From Altererythrobacter sp. B11 (GTDB taxonomy: Bacteria > Pseudomonadota > Alphaproteobacteria > Sphingomonadales > Sphingomonadaceae), in assembly GCF_003569745.1 (NCBI RefSeq), contig NZ_AP018498.1, positions 2,393,001-2,457,000 on the forward strand: a DNA stretch of 64,000 nt, given 5' to 3'. The position numbers and the translations under genes are program-made. Position 1 is the first letter of the stretch. Each line of letters starts with the position of its first letter. This document shows positions 1-7,973 of this stretch, piece after piece. Under the pieces are notes generated by a model. That model was given only the letters and a program-made list of their open reading frames with translations, ran no database searches and was not told the origin of the DNA.

Positions 1-442
1 GTACGGAAACGGCCTTCACCGTGGCTTCCATCAGGCGGGTGGCCAGCGGAACCTCGCGCATCAGGGCGGAGCCGGCGAAGCCGTTCACCACCTTGCGCAC
101 GGGACAGCCGAAATTGATGTCGATTATAGCCGCGCCGCGATCCTGATTGAGCTTTGCCGCCTCTGCCATCGATTCCGGATCGCAGCCGACGAGCTGCATG
201 GAGACCGGATCCTCGATGGCATCCCACGCCGCCTTCTGGATCGACTGGCGCGTCTCACGGATCATGGCCTGGCTGGCGATCATCTCCGTGACGTTGAGCC
301 CCGAGCCATAGCGGCGCACAAGCCGGCGGAACGGCAGATCGGTTACCCCGGTCATCGGTGCGAGGACGACAGGGCAGTCGATCCGCACGGCGCCGATCTC
401 GATCGGCTTGAGCGCCGGAGGTGAGGGAATTCGGTTCTGCAT
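1..442 (-). CDS. dusB: tRNA-dihydrouridine synthase DusB, 5' part (runs off the left edge)
   Basis: The first 147 codons, read from an ATG at 442, encode the FMN-dependent TIM-barrel enzyme that reduces uridine to dihydrouridine in tRNA. I see the flavin-binding start APMTGVTDLPFR at residues 28-39 and the INFGCPVRKV motif, whose Cys (residue 113) is the catalytic acid in this family. The C-terminal half lies outside the window. The gene is divergent from ispDF, with only 77 bases between the starts. The dusB/nifR3 next to ispDF arrangement is common in alphaproteobacteria. The short run of acidic and polar residues around NVTEMIASQAM also fits the family. Confidence 0.93.
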   Translation of the reverse strand, partial: MQNRIPSPPALKPIEIGAVRIDCPVVLAPMTGVTDLPFRRLVRRYGSGLNVTEMIASQAMIRETRQSIQKAAWDAIEDPVSMQLVGCDPESMAEAAKLNQDRGAAIIDINFGCPVRKVVNGFAGSALMREVPLATRLMEATVKAVSV

Positions 443-519
443 GGTAATGTGCCTAATAATTGGGCAGCGCATAGTGGATTGCGGGGGTGCTCGCAAGGCG
501 CTAGCGCGCCGCCAACGCC

Positions 520-1698
520 ATGGCCCCCTCCCCCGCCCCGCATTCGCCCGCTCTGGCTGCCGTCGTCGTCGCGGCGGGCCAAGGGCTGCGCGCGGGCCAG
601 CCCTTGCCGAAGCAGTTCGCCCTGTGGCGCGGCAAGCCGGTGCTGCGCCACGCGGTGGAGGCGCTCGTCAAGGCTGGCGTGGGGCCGATCGTGGTGGTCA
701 TTCCCACCGGTGCCGAGGATCTGACCGCCGAGATACTCCAGGGTCTGCCGCATGTCTCTTTCGTATGCGGGGGCGCCACCAGGCAAGCTTCGGTTCTCAA
801 GGGCCTGGAAGCCCTTTCGCACGCTGCCCCGGAAGTCGTGCTGATCCACGATGCCGCGCGCCCGGACTGCCCCGAGGCGGTTGTGAAGCGGCTTGTTGTG
901 GCGCTGGAGCACGCGCCCGGCGCCATTCCGGTCCTGCCTGTAGTAGACAGTCTGGTGTATGCGGCGGAGGGCCGGATGGGGGGCAGCGCAAGGCGGGAGG
1001 AACTCCGCCGGGTGCAAACGCCGCAGGCGTTCCACTTCGCAGCGATCCTCGCCGCCCATCGCGCCTGGCAGGGCCGGCCCGATGCAGGCGATGATGCGCA
1101 GGTTGCTCGCGCCGCGGGGCTGGAGATCGCGCTTATCACCGGGGACGAGCGGCTGCGCAAACTGACCTTTGCGGAGGATTTCATGGACAGCACATCCACC
1201 CCGCCGCCGCGATATCCGCGCACCGGCACGGGCTTTGACGTCCACCGCCTAGCCGCCGGGGAAGAGCTGTGGCTGTGCGGCATCCAGCTGGCGCATGATC
1301 GCGGGCTCGCGGGCCATAGCGATGCCGATGTGGCGCTGCACGCGCTGGTGGATGCGGTGCTGGGCGCCGTTGGAGCGGGCGACATCGGCCAGCATTTCCC
1401 GCCGAGCGATCCGCAATGGAAGGGCGCCGCTTCGAGCCGCTTCGTGAGCCATGCGGTGGAGTTGGCCAGGGCAGCCGGATACGAAATCGGCAATGTGGAC
1501 CTCACCATCATCTGCGAGGCGCCCCGCATTGGCCCACATCGTGACGCCATGAGGCAACGGCTTGCCGAATTGCTGGGGACAGCGGTAGATGCCGTGAATG
1601 TCAAGGGAACGACGAGCGAACGCCTCGGTTTTGCCGGGCGTGGCGAGGGTATTGCGGCACAGGCCGTGGCCACGCTGATTCCGCTGGAAAGGATGTAA
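520..1698 (+). CDS. ispDF: Bifunctional IspD/IspF (MEP cytidylyltransferase / MECDP synthase)
   Basis: A 392-residue fusion enzyme carries out two non-consecutive steps of the non-mevalonate isoprenoid pathway. Residues 1 to about 225 are the IspD cytidylyltransferase, with the nucleotide-binding start AAVVVAAGQGLRAG and the HDAARP motif. After a linker rich in Pro/Arg, residues from about 232 to the end are IspF, opening with GTGFDVHRL (metal-binding Asp and His) and containing HSDADV and DIGQHFPPSD. The fusion is typical of alphaproteobacteria, where it replaces separate ispD and ispF genes. The full length matches the family. The ATG at 520 gives the expected short N-terminus. It is followed after 4 bases by a secreted-protein gene. 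Confidence 0.96.
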   Translation: MAPSPAPHSPALAAVVVAAGQGLRAGQPLPKQFALWRGKPVLRHAVEALVKAGVGPIVVVIPTGAEDLTAEILQGLPHVSFVCGGATRQASVLKGLEALSHAAPEVVLIHDAARPDCPEAVVKRLVVALEHAPGAIPVLPVVDSLVYAAEGRMGGSARREELRRVQTPQAFHFAAILAAHRAWQGRPDAGDDAQVARAAGLEIALITGDERLRKLTFAEDFMDSTSTPPPRYPRTGTGFDVHRLAAGEELWLCGIQLAHDRGLAGHSDADVALHALVDAVLGAVGAGDIGQHFPPSDPQWKGAASSRFVSHAVELARAAGYEIGNVDLTIICEAPRIGPHRDAMRQRLAELLGTAVDAVNVKGTTSERLGFAGRGEGIAAQAVATLIPLERM

Positions 1699-1702
1699 TC
1701 CC

Positions 1703-2254
1703 ATGGTCGCTGCAAAGCATCTCTTCGCTGCGCTCGGCGCCGCCGCGCTGGCGATTCAGCCGCAGGCCGCCGCCGCGCAAGGCAGCTGCGTGACCGAGGC
1801 TGAAGTCGGCGCCATGGCACTCTACGCCATGCCGCAGGCGATCCAGGCGGTACGCCTGGGCTGTTCCGGCCAGCTGTCGAGCAACGGCTATCTGGCGCGG
1901 CACGGAGACGAGCTGATCGCCTCTTACACGGCGCTGCAGGATCGCAATTGGCCGGGTGCCAAGTCCGCGCTGCTGAAGCTTGTGACTTCGGGCTTGCAAC
2001 AGCAGCCATCCCTTGAAAATCGCGGAGTTAACCTCGATCTTATTCGTCAGTTGCCCGATAATGCGGTGCGGCCTTTGGTAGAGGCCATGGTCGTGCAGAA
2101 GCTGCAGCCGATCATCAAACCCGAAAGCTGCGGCAGGATCGAGCGGGTCGTGGAAGCGATCGCCCCGGTCCAACCGGAAATCGCGGGCAAGCTTATCGGC
2201 GTCATCAGCGGCTTGGTGGAGCTCAAGCAGCCCTCCATCTGCCCCGTGGATTGA
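1703..2254 (+). CDS. Hypothetical secreted protein, 183 aa
   Basis: I do not recognise the family. The first 26 residues form a signal peptide (Lys near the N-terminus, an Ala/Leu-rich core, then AAAAQG as a probable cleavage site), so the mature protein should be periplasmic. Two or three cysteines in the mature part (including SCVTEAE and CPVD at the end) could form disulfides. The gene sits between ispDF and the CinA-like gene on the same strand with gaps of 4 and 6 bases, so it is probably co-transcribed with them. No catalytic motif is visible. Confidence 0.75.
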   Translation: MVAAKHLFAALGAAALAIQPQAAAAQGSCVTEAEVGAMALYAMPQAIQAVRLGCSGQLSSNGYLARHGDELIASYTALQDRNWPGAKSALLKLVTSGLQQQPSLENRGVNLDLIRQLPDNAVRPLVEAMVVQKLQPIIKPESCGRIERVVEAIAPVQPEIAGKLIGVISGLVELKQPSICPVD

Positions 2255-2260
2255 ACTATC

Positions 2261-2755
2261 ATGGATTCGCTTCTTCCCAAGGAAATCGTCGATCTCGCCC
2301 GCCGCGTGGTGGAGGAGAACGCCGCTGCCGGCCGCAAGATTGCGGTGGCGGAAAGCTGCACCGGCGGCCTCGTCGCGGCGGCGCTTACTGAAATTCCCGG
2401 CTCCTCCGCGGTGCTGGATCGCGGCTTCGTAACCTATTCGAACGAGGCCAAGCACGAGTGCCTGGGCGTGGCGGAGGATATTCTCGACGCCTTCGGCGCG
2501 GTTTCGGTCGCCTGCGTCTATGCCATGGCCCGCGGTGCGCTGGAGCACAGCGAGGCGGATGTGGCGGTGGCGATCAGCGGCGTGGCGGGGCCGGACGGGG
2601 GGAGCGAGAAAAAGCCCGTGGGCACCGTCGTTTTCGCCCGGGCCGTGCGCGGGAGCGAGGAGCCCGACGCGGAGGCCAAGCACTTCGACGAGACCGACCG
2701 TTCGGGCGTCCGCCGTCAGGCCACGCTGGTGGCGCTGGAGCTGCTGCTGCCGTAA
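2261..2755 (+). CDS. pncC: CinA C-terminal family nicotinamide-nucleotide amidohydrolase
   Basis: 164 residues correspond to the stand-alone CinA C-terminal domain, which deamidates nicotinamide mononucleotide to nicotinate mononucleotide in pyridine-nucleotide salvage. The AESCTGGLVAAALTEIPGSS motif (catalytic Ser and Lys surroundings) is at residues 29-48, and the conserved SGVAGPDGG motif is near residue 105. The N-terminal MoCF-like domain of full CinA is absent, as in PncC. The 3' end overlaps the convergent ratA gene by 40 bases. The name cinA is used for the same family, and activity is inferred from family membership. Confidence 0.9.
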   Translation: MDSLLPKEIVDLARRVVEENAAAGRKIAVAESCTGGLVAAALTEIPGSSAVLDRGFVTYSNEAKHECLGVAEDILDAFGAVSVACVYAMARGALEHSEADVAVAISGVAGPDGGSEKKPVGTVVFARAVRGSEEPDAEAKHFDETDRSGVRRQATLVALELLLP

Positions 2756-3177
2756 AGTTCGTGCGCCCGCGTTTCGAACGCGGCCACCATCTTGCGGAAG
2801 GCGCGATCGAAATACTGCCCGGCGAGCATTTCGAACATCTTGTTCTTGAACGAGAAATCCACCCGAAAATCGATCTCGCAGCCGCCATCCGGCAGCGGGC
2901 GGAACAGCCACAGATTGTCGAGATCGCGCATCGGCCCGTCGACATAATGGACCTGAAGCCGATCCGGCCGGTGCTTTTCCACGCGTGAGGTGAACTTCTC
3001 GCGCAGCGCCTTGAAGCCCACCAGCATGTCCGCCAGCATTTCCTGCCCGTCGTCGGAACGCACCCGCGTCGCCACCACCCAGGGCAGGAATTCAGGATAG
3101 CTGTCGACGTCGGCGACGAGATCGAACATCTGCTCCGCGCTGTAGGGCAGACGATAGGTTTCGTGGATACCCGCCAT
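2716..3177 (-). CDS. ratA: RatA/COQ10-type START-fold protein (SRPBCC family)
   Basis: 153 residues of a SRPBCC/START-like lipid-binding fold. It begins HETYRLPYSAEQMFDLVADVDSYPEFLPWV, the hallmark start of the RatA/COQ10 family, and contains FRPLPDGGCEIDFRVDFSFKN. Members bind ubiquinone precursors and support respiration (COQ10); E. coli RatA was named as a ribosome-association toxin. In alphaproteobacteria this gene commonly follows lipA, as here. The ATG overlaps the lipA stop as TGATG, which implies translational coupling. The tail overlaps the convergent pncC by 40 bases. A coenzyme-Q chaperone role is the more likely one. Confidence 0.9.
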   Translation of the reverse strand: MAGIHETYRLPYSAEQMFDLVADVDSYPEFLPWVVATRVRSDDGQEMLADMLVGFKALREKFTSRVEKHRPDRLQVHYVDGPMRDLDNLWLFRPLPDGGCEIDFRVDFSFKNKMFEMLAGQYFDRAFRKMVAAFETRAHELYGSSSSSATSVA

Positions 3178-4103
3178 CAGGCCCCGCGCTTTGCCAGACG
3201 CGCTTCCCGCGCGGCCTTCATCTGCGCGAAATCGTCGCCCGCGTGATAGCTGGACCGCGTCAGCGGGCTGGATGCGACTTGCAGGAAACCCTTGGCCCGG
3301 GCGATCGAGCCATAGGCATCGAACACCTGCGGCGTGACGAAATCCTCCACCTTCGCATGCTTCGGCGTGGGCTGGAGATATTGGCCCATGGTGATGAAAT
3401 CGACATCGGCGCTGCGCATGTCGTCCATCACCTGATGCACTTCCAGCCGCTGTTCGCCGAGGCCGAGCATGATCCCGCTCTTGGTGAAGATCAGCGGATC
3501 ATGGGCCTTCACCTCTTCCAGCAGGCGCAGCGAGGCATAATACCGCGCGCCGGGCCGGATGGTGGGATAGAGCCGCGGCACGGTTTCGAGATTGTGGTTG
3601 TAGACGTCCGGCCCCGCGGCGCAGATCGCCTCCACCGCGGCGCGCATCTTGCCGCGAAAATCGGGCGTCAGGATCTCGATCGTGGTGCCGGGCGTCTCCC
3701 GCCGGATCGCCTCGATCACTTTCACGAACTGCCCCGCCCCGCCATCGGGCAGATCGTCGCGATCCACCGAAGTGATCACGATATGCTCCAGCCCCATCTT
3801 CGCCGCAGCCACGGCCACGTGTTCGGGCTCCAGCGGATCGACCATCCGCGGCATGCCCGTCTTCACGTTGCAGAAGGCGCAGGCGCGGGTGCACACATCG
3901 CCCAGGATCATCACCGTGGCGTGCTTCTTCGTCCAGCATTCCCCGATGTTGGGACAGGCCGCTTCCTCGCACACGGTGTTGAGTCCGAGATCGCGCATCA
4001 GGCCGCGGGTTTCGTGATAGCCCTTGCTGACAGGGGCTTTGACGCGGATCCAGTCCGGCTTGCGCTGGCGCGGCTGGCGGGGTGCGGAAGAGAGATCGTT
4101 CAT
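3177..4103 (-). CDS. lipA: Lipoyl synthase
   Basis: 308 residues of a radical-SAM enzyme that inserts two sulfurs into octanoyl groups on lipoyl domains of 2-oxoacid dehydrogenases and GcvH. Both iron-sulfur signatures are present. The auxiliary-cluster [12 protein letters not shown] is near residue 44, and the radical-SAM [10 protein letters not shown] (CxxxCxxC) is near residue 70. The conserved C-terminal RSSYHA supplies the serine ligand of the auxiliary cluster. Length matches the family. It heads a two-gene unit with ratA, joined by a TGATG stop/start overlap. The start ATG at 4103 faces a divergent carbonic anhydrase gene. Confidence 0.97.
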   Translation of the reverse strand: MNDLSSAPRQPRQRKPDWIRVKAPVSKGYHETRGLMRDLGLNTVCEEAACPNIGECWTKKHATVMILGDVCTRACAFCNVKTGMPRMVDPLEPEHVAVAAAKMGLEHIVITSVDRDDLPDGGAGQFVKVIEAIRRETPGTTIEILTPDFRGKMRAAVEAICAAGPDVYNHNLETVPRLYPTIRPGARYYASLRLLEEVKAHDPLIFTKSGIMLGLGEQRLEVHQVMDDMRSADVDFITMGQYLQPTPKHAKVEDFVTPQVFDAYGSIARAKGFLQVASSPLTRSSYHAGDDFAQMKAAREARLAKRGA

Positions 4104-4162
4104 CGCCGCTCACTTAGGGAAGGCTCTTGCCACTGGCAATGGCGGGCGGCATGGCAGCGCGC

Positions 4163-4810
4163 ATGACCACAGCATCTCCCGTACTTTCCGACCTGATCGA
4201 AGGCTATCGCCAGTTCCGCCAGAATGGATGGGAGCCCGAGCGCGAGCGCTGGAGCGCGCTCAGCGAGGGCCAGCAGCCGGCGGTGATGGTGATCGCCTGT
4301 TCCGACAGCCGCGTGGACCCGTCGCAGATATTCAACGTCCGTCCAGGCGAGATCTTCGTGGTGCGCAATGTCGCCGCGCTGGTCCCGCCCTTCGAGACGA
4401 CGCCCGGCCACCACGGCGTGTCGGCCGCACTGGAATTCGCGGTGCAGGTGCTGCGCGTGCGCGAGATCGTGGTGATGGGCCACGGCATGTGCGGCGGCTG
4501 CCAGGCGGCGCTGACGCAGTCCATGCGCGGCACGGAACCCGGCAAGGGCGGCTTCATCGCCGACTGGATCGAAATGCTGGACGATGCGCGCCAGCCCATT
4601 GCGGAGCAAATGGGCACCACCGGACGCGACGCAGAGCGGGCGATGGAGCAGGCGGCGGTGAAGGTGAGCCTCGCCAATCTACGCAGCTTCCCCTGCGTGC
4701 GTGAAAAGGAAGGCCGGGGCGACCTGACGCTGCGCGGCGCCTTCTTCGCGATTTCGGACGGCGTGTTGCATCTGCTGGACGAGGAAAGCGGCACCTTCAG
4801 CCCGGCCTGA
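4163..4810 (+). CDS. Beta-class carbonic anhydrase
   Basis: About 215 residues of a zinc enzyme interconverting CO2 and bicarbonate in the cytoplasm. Zinc ligands are in CSDSRVDP (Cys, Asp/Arg dyad) and in HGMCGGC (His and Cys two residues apart). GHHGVSAALEFAV is also diagnostic. The reading frame is open further upstream, with in-frame starts at 4127 (TTG), 4139 and 4151 (ATG). I chose the ATG at 4163 because the family usually begins just before the SDLIEGYRQF helix. No strong ribosome-binding site settles the choice. The gene is divergent from lipA. Confidence 0.92.
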   Translation: MTTASPVLSDLIEGYRQFRQNGWEPERERWSALSEGQQPAVMVIACSDSRVDPSQIFNVRPGEIFVVRNVAALVPPFETTPGHHGVSAALEFAVQVLRVREIVVMGHGMCGGCQAALTQSMRGTEPGKGGFIADWIEMLDDARQPIAEQMGTTGRDAERAMEQAAVKVSLANLRSFPCVREKEGRGDLTLRGAFFAISDGVLHLLDEESGTFSPA

Positions 4811-5055
4811 ATCGCGCCCCGAGTGGAAACTCTGGAACACGCTGGAACAGGGTTCATCGCAAAAATATCCTTGCGGCGGAGAGCCGGTATTCTGGCGCTA
4901 TCGCAAGCACTTGGAACTGCAAGTTGATGCAAGGTGAAAGATCTCGGCATGGGCGGCAACATGGCCGCGGTCGGGTGCTGTAGGGAAGCGGTGACCCACG
5001 CGCCGACCGGCCGGCCGCCCTTGCCTTCCGCCGCGCCGCCAGCCATGTGGATGCC

Positions 5056-5769
5056 ATGCCCGAAGAAGCGCTCAAGAACATCGCCCTGCTGATCGACGCG
5101 GACAACGCCAGCCACCACGGTATCGACCCGGTGCTGACCGTTCTGGCCGAGCTGGGGCAGGTCAATATCCGCCGCGCCTATGGCAATTGGGCCAAGCCGG
5201 CGCTGGGCAACTGGAGCAAGATCACTCACCGCTTCGGCCTGCAGCCGATGCAGCAGTTCGATCTCACCAAGGGCAAGAACGCCACCGACATGGCGATGAC
5301 GATCGACGCGGTCGACCTGCTCTATCGCGGCAAGGTGGATGGCTTCGGCATCATGAGTTCGGACAGCGATTTCACCCCGCTCGTCACGCGGCTGCGGCAG
5401 GACGGGCTGATCGTCTATGGCTTCGGCAGCGAGAAGGCGCCCGAGGCGTTCCGCACCGCCTGCACCCGCTTTATCGACGTGGACCAGCTGATCCGCACAT
5501 CCGAAGCGGAAGATACACGGCCGAGCAATGGCAATGCCATTGACAACGAGCTGATCGAGCTGTTGGGCGCTGCGTGGAAGGCCGCGAGCCGCGATGACGA
5601 GGGCTACGCCCGCTTGCAGGAAGTGGGCCAGATCGCCGGCAACCGCTCGAGCTTCGACGTGCGCAACCACGGCTTCAAGCGCCTGTCCGACCTGATGCGC
5701 GCCGCCGGCGACAATTTCAAACTGGAACGCCGCGAAGACAACCAGCTTTACGTCAAGCGCCTGCGTTAG
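5056..5769 (+). CDS. NYN-domain / OST-HTH putative RNase (LabA/DUF88 family)
   Basis: About 237 residues. The N-terminal NYN (PIN-like nuclease) domain shows the acidic metal-binding clusters LLIDADNA, NATDMAMTIDAVDLL and SSDSDFTPLV. The C-terminal 70 residues (ELLGAAWKAA to the end) look like the OST-HTH/LOTUS RNA-binding module that often follows NYN. Such proteins are predicted to cleave or process RNA, but the substrate is unknown. The open frame also allows a GTG three codons upstream (5047). ATG 5056 was preferred. No operon partner is seen, with 245 bases upstream and 60 downstream. Confidence 0.88.
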   Translation: MPEEALKNIALLIDADNASHHGIDPVLTVLAELGQVNIRRAYGNWAKPALGNWSKITHRFGLQPMQQFDLTKGKNATDMAMTIDAVDLLYRGKVDGFGIMSSDSDFTPLVTRLRQDGLIVYGFGSEKAPEAFRTACTRFIDVDQLIRTSEAEDTRPSNGNAIDNELIELLGAAWKAASRDDEGYARLQEVGQIAGNRSSFDVRNHGFKRLSDLMRAAGDNFKLERREDNQLYVKRLR

Positions 5770-5829
5770 CCGCTCACTCGGCACAAAACCCGTGCCGACC
5801 CGTTGCGAACAGCAAGCAACGGGGATGGC

Positions 5830-6624
5830 ATGGTCGACAAATCCGAGAAATTTCGCTGGTTCGTGCGCCTGGGCTATTTCTCGCGCGCGGTGTTCTACAT
5901 CCTGATTGGCTTCCTGGCACTTACTGCAGGTTCGGCGGACACCGGCCCTGAGGGGGTGTTCCGCACGGTGCAGGATTTTCCTGCGGGCACGGCGCTGCTG
6001 TGGATCGTCGCCATCGGCCTCTTATCCTATGCCCTGTTCCGCATGTGCTCGCCCCTGTTCGACATCGAACATGAGGGGAGCGACCGCAAAGGCATTGCCG
6101 TACGCATCGGCCATGCCGGAAGTGCCATCGGCCATCTGGTGCTGGCTTACAGTGCGGTGCGGCTGGCCACCGGCAACGGCAGCGGCGGCGGGGATACGGC
6201 GCAGCAGGCGGCCGCAGGCGTGCTGTCGGTGCAGTTCGGCTCCTTCGTGCTCGGCCTGCTGGGCGTGGCATTCATCGCCACGGGCCTCTTCCAGGCAAAG
6301 AAGGCCTATTCGGGCGAGTTCATGCACCGGATCAGCGCCAGCGCGCCCGACGCGACCCGGTGGCTGGGCGGCGCCGGCTTTGCCGCGCGCGCCGTGGTGT
6401 TCGTGGTAATCGGCTGGTCGCTGATCCATTCCGCGTGGATCTCCAGCAGCGCGCAAGTGATGTCGCTGGGCAGCGCCATCTCCTCCCTCCATGACGAGGG
6501 CATTCTGTTCACGCTGGTGGCGGCGGGCCTGATCCTCTTCGGTCTCTTCAGTCTGGTGCTGGCCCGCTATCGTATCGTGCCGGATCTTGGCGCAGGCGGA
6601 ACAGTCCCCACCTTTCGGCTATGA
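5830..6624 (+). CDS. DUF1206 integral membrane protein
   Basis: 264 residues with six hydrophobic segments arranged as three similar two-helix units. Each unit opens with an aromatic/Gly stretch such as RLGYFSRAVFYILIGFLAL, GHAGSAIGHLVLAYSAV and GGAGFAARAVVFVVIGW. This internal triplication is the DUF1206 signature. The function is unknown. The ATG at 5830 is preceded by a GGGG run and gives a normal N-terminus (MVDKSEKFRWF); the open frame begins 27 bases earlier. The stop overlaps the start of the next gene as ATGA, so the two are translationally coupled. Confidence 0.85.
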   Translation: MVDKSEKFRWFVRLGYFSRAVFYILIGFLALTAGSADTGPEGVFRTVQDFPAGTALLWIVAIGLLSYALFRMCSPLFDIEHEGSDRKGIAVRIGHAGSAIGHLVLAYSAVRLATGNGSGGGDTAQQAAAGVLSVQFGSFVLGLLGVAFIATGLFQAKKAYSGEFMHRISASAPDATRWLGGAGFAARAVVFVVIGWSLIHSAWISSSAQVMSLGSAISSLHDEGILFTLVAAGLILFGLFSLVLARYRIVPDLGAGGTVPTFRL

Positions 6625-7397
6625 CCGAGCAAGCGACTGATCGAGGCGCCGACGGAAAAGACCGCACGGCAGGGCTTTACCGGATGGTGATGGACAAGCA
6701 CGTCTGCCCCTATGGCGTGAAGTCCAAATGGTTGCTGGAGCGCGCCGGCTACGTGGTGGACGATCACTGGCTGACCACGCGCGAGGAAACCGACGCGTTC
6801 AAGCGGCGGCATGACGTCAAGACGACGCCGCAGACCTTCATCGGCGGGAAGCGGATCGGCGGCTATGACGATCTCCGCGGCTTTCTGGGCAAGCCCCTGC
6901 CGGCTGACGGCAGCACGAGCTATCGGCCCGTGCTCGCGGTGTTCGGCGTGGCCCTTGCCCTCGCCCTGTCGCTGAGCATCGCGCTGTTTGGCAGCCCGTT
7001 GACGCTGCGCACGGCGGAATGGTTCGTCACCTTCTCCATGGCGATGCTGGCGATGCTCAAGCTGCAGGACGTGGAGACCTTCTCCTCCATGTTCGTCGGC
7101 TATGACCTGCTGGCGCGCCGGGCGGTGCCCTATGCCTACGCCTATCCCTATTTGGAGGCGCTGGCGGCGATCCTGATGGCCGGGCACCTGCTGCCGTGGA
7201 TTTCGATCCCGGTGGCGCTGTTCATCGGCACCGTGGGCGCGGCCTCGGTGTTCTACGCCGTCTATGTGCAGAAGCGCGAAATCAAATGCGCCTGCGTGGG
7301 CGGCAGCGGCAATGTGCCGCTGGGCTTTGTTTCCCTGACGGAGAACCTCGCCATGATCGGCATGGCGCTGTGGATGCTGGGGCGGATGGCCCTTTAA
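6621..7397 (+). CDS. Glutaredoxin-like/MauE membrane fusion protein
   Basis: 258 residues. Residues about 20-95 form a glutaredoxin-like domain with a monothiol CPYG-type site (HVCPYGVKSKWLLE), a KTTPQTFIGGKRIGGYDDL segment (cis-Pro and GSH-binding region), and a typical length. The rest has four predicted membrane helices resembling the MauE/DoxX redox-associated membrane family, with a Cys pair in IKCACVGG. It probably passes thiol redox equivalents at the inner membrane; substrates are unknown. It is coupled to the DUF1206 gene by an ATGA overlap. Confidence 0.85.
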   Translation: MTEQATDRGADGKDRTAGLYRMVMDKHVCPYGVKSKWLLERAGYVVDDHWLTTREETDAFKRRHDVKTTPQTFIGGKRIGGYDDLRGFLGKPLPADGSTSYRPVLAVFGVALALALSLSIALFGSPLTLRTAEWFVTFSMAMLAMLKLQDVETFSSMFVGYDLLARRAVPYAYAYPYLEALAAILMAGHLLPWISIPVALFIGTVGAASVFYAVYVQKREIKCACVGGSGNVPLGFVSLTENLAMIGMALWMLGRMAL

Positions 7398-7406
7398 CTG
7401 CTCGAC

Positions 7407-7973
7407 CTAGCTGGTGCCGCATTGCGCGGGGCCGACGCCTTCATAGACGATCCGGCCGTGCTCATCGCGCAGCGTCACGGTGCCTTCCAGCGCCATGCGC
7501 TCGTGCAGATCGAGATCCGGCGCCTGTGCTTCTGCCGCGCCCTCCCCTTCGAGCACCGCATCTTCGCCCTCGCTGCGCTGCCGCGCTTCGTCCGCCAGGG
7601 CCAGCTGCAGCACATAGGCGCGGCTGTTGTAGACGGTGTGGGTGCCCTGCTGCAGCTCGCGCGACCCGGGGTCGGCGGCGAAACGGATTACCTCCCCGTC
7701 GATCTTCATGAAGGCGTCGGCCGGGCGCGCCACCACGCGGGTGCCGAGATTGGTGCCGGGCGCATATCGGCAGCCAGCGCCCTGGAGATCATAGCGGGTG
7801 GCATCGTCCTCATTGATCGCTTCGGGCGCCAGCGGCTGCAGCGGAGCCATTGCGTCATTGGCCTGCTTCACCAACGCAATGTCCTGCTCGTCCTTTATTG
7901 CCTGTTCTTCCGGCGTGGGCCGGTCGGAACAGCCCGCAAGGAGAGCGACCCCGATCACCACTACCCCCCGCAT
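7407..7973 (-). CDS. Putative lipoprotein, 188 aa
   Basis: The N-terminus MRGVVVIGVALLAGCSD carries a lipobox (LAGC), so this should be a lipid-anchored envelope protein. After a Glu/Lys/Gln-rich helix there is a segment around YDLQGAGCRYAPGTNLGTRVVARPADAFMKIDGE and a C-terminal EGTVTLRDEHGRIVYEGVG; I do not recognise a family with known function. The ATG at 7973 overlaps the mutL stop (TGATG), so it is read after mutL. The longer open frame upstream is just the mutL antisense-free overlap region and lacks a start with support. Confidence 0.8.
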   Translation of the reverse strand: MRGVVVIGVALLAGCSDRPTPEEQAIKDEQDIALVKQANDAMAPLQPLAPEAINEDDATRYDLQGAGCRYAPGTNLGTRVVARPADAFMKIDGEVIRFAADPGSRELQQGTHTVYNSRAYVLQLALADEARQRSEGEDAVLEGEGAAEAQAPDLDLHERMALEGTVTLRDEHGRIVYEGVGPAQCGTS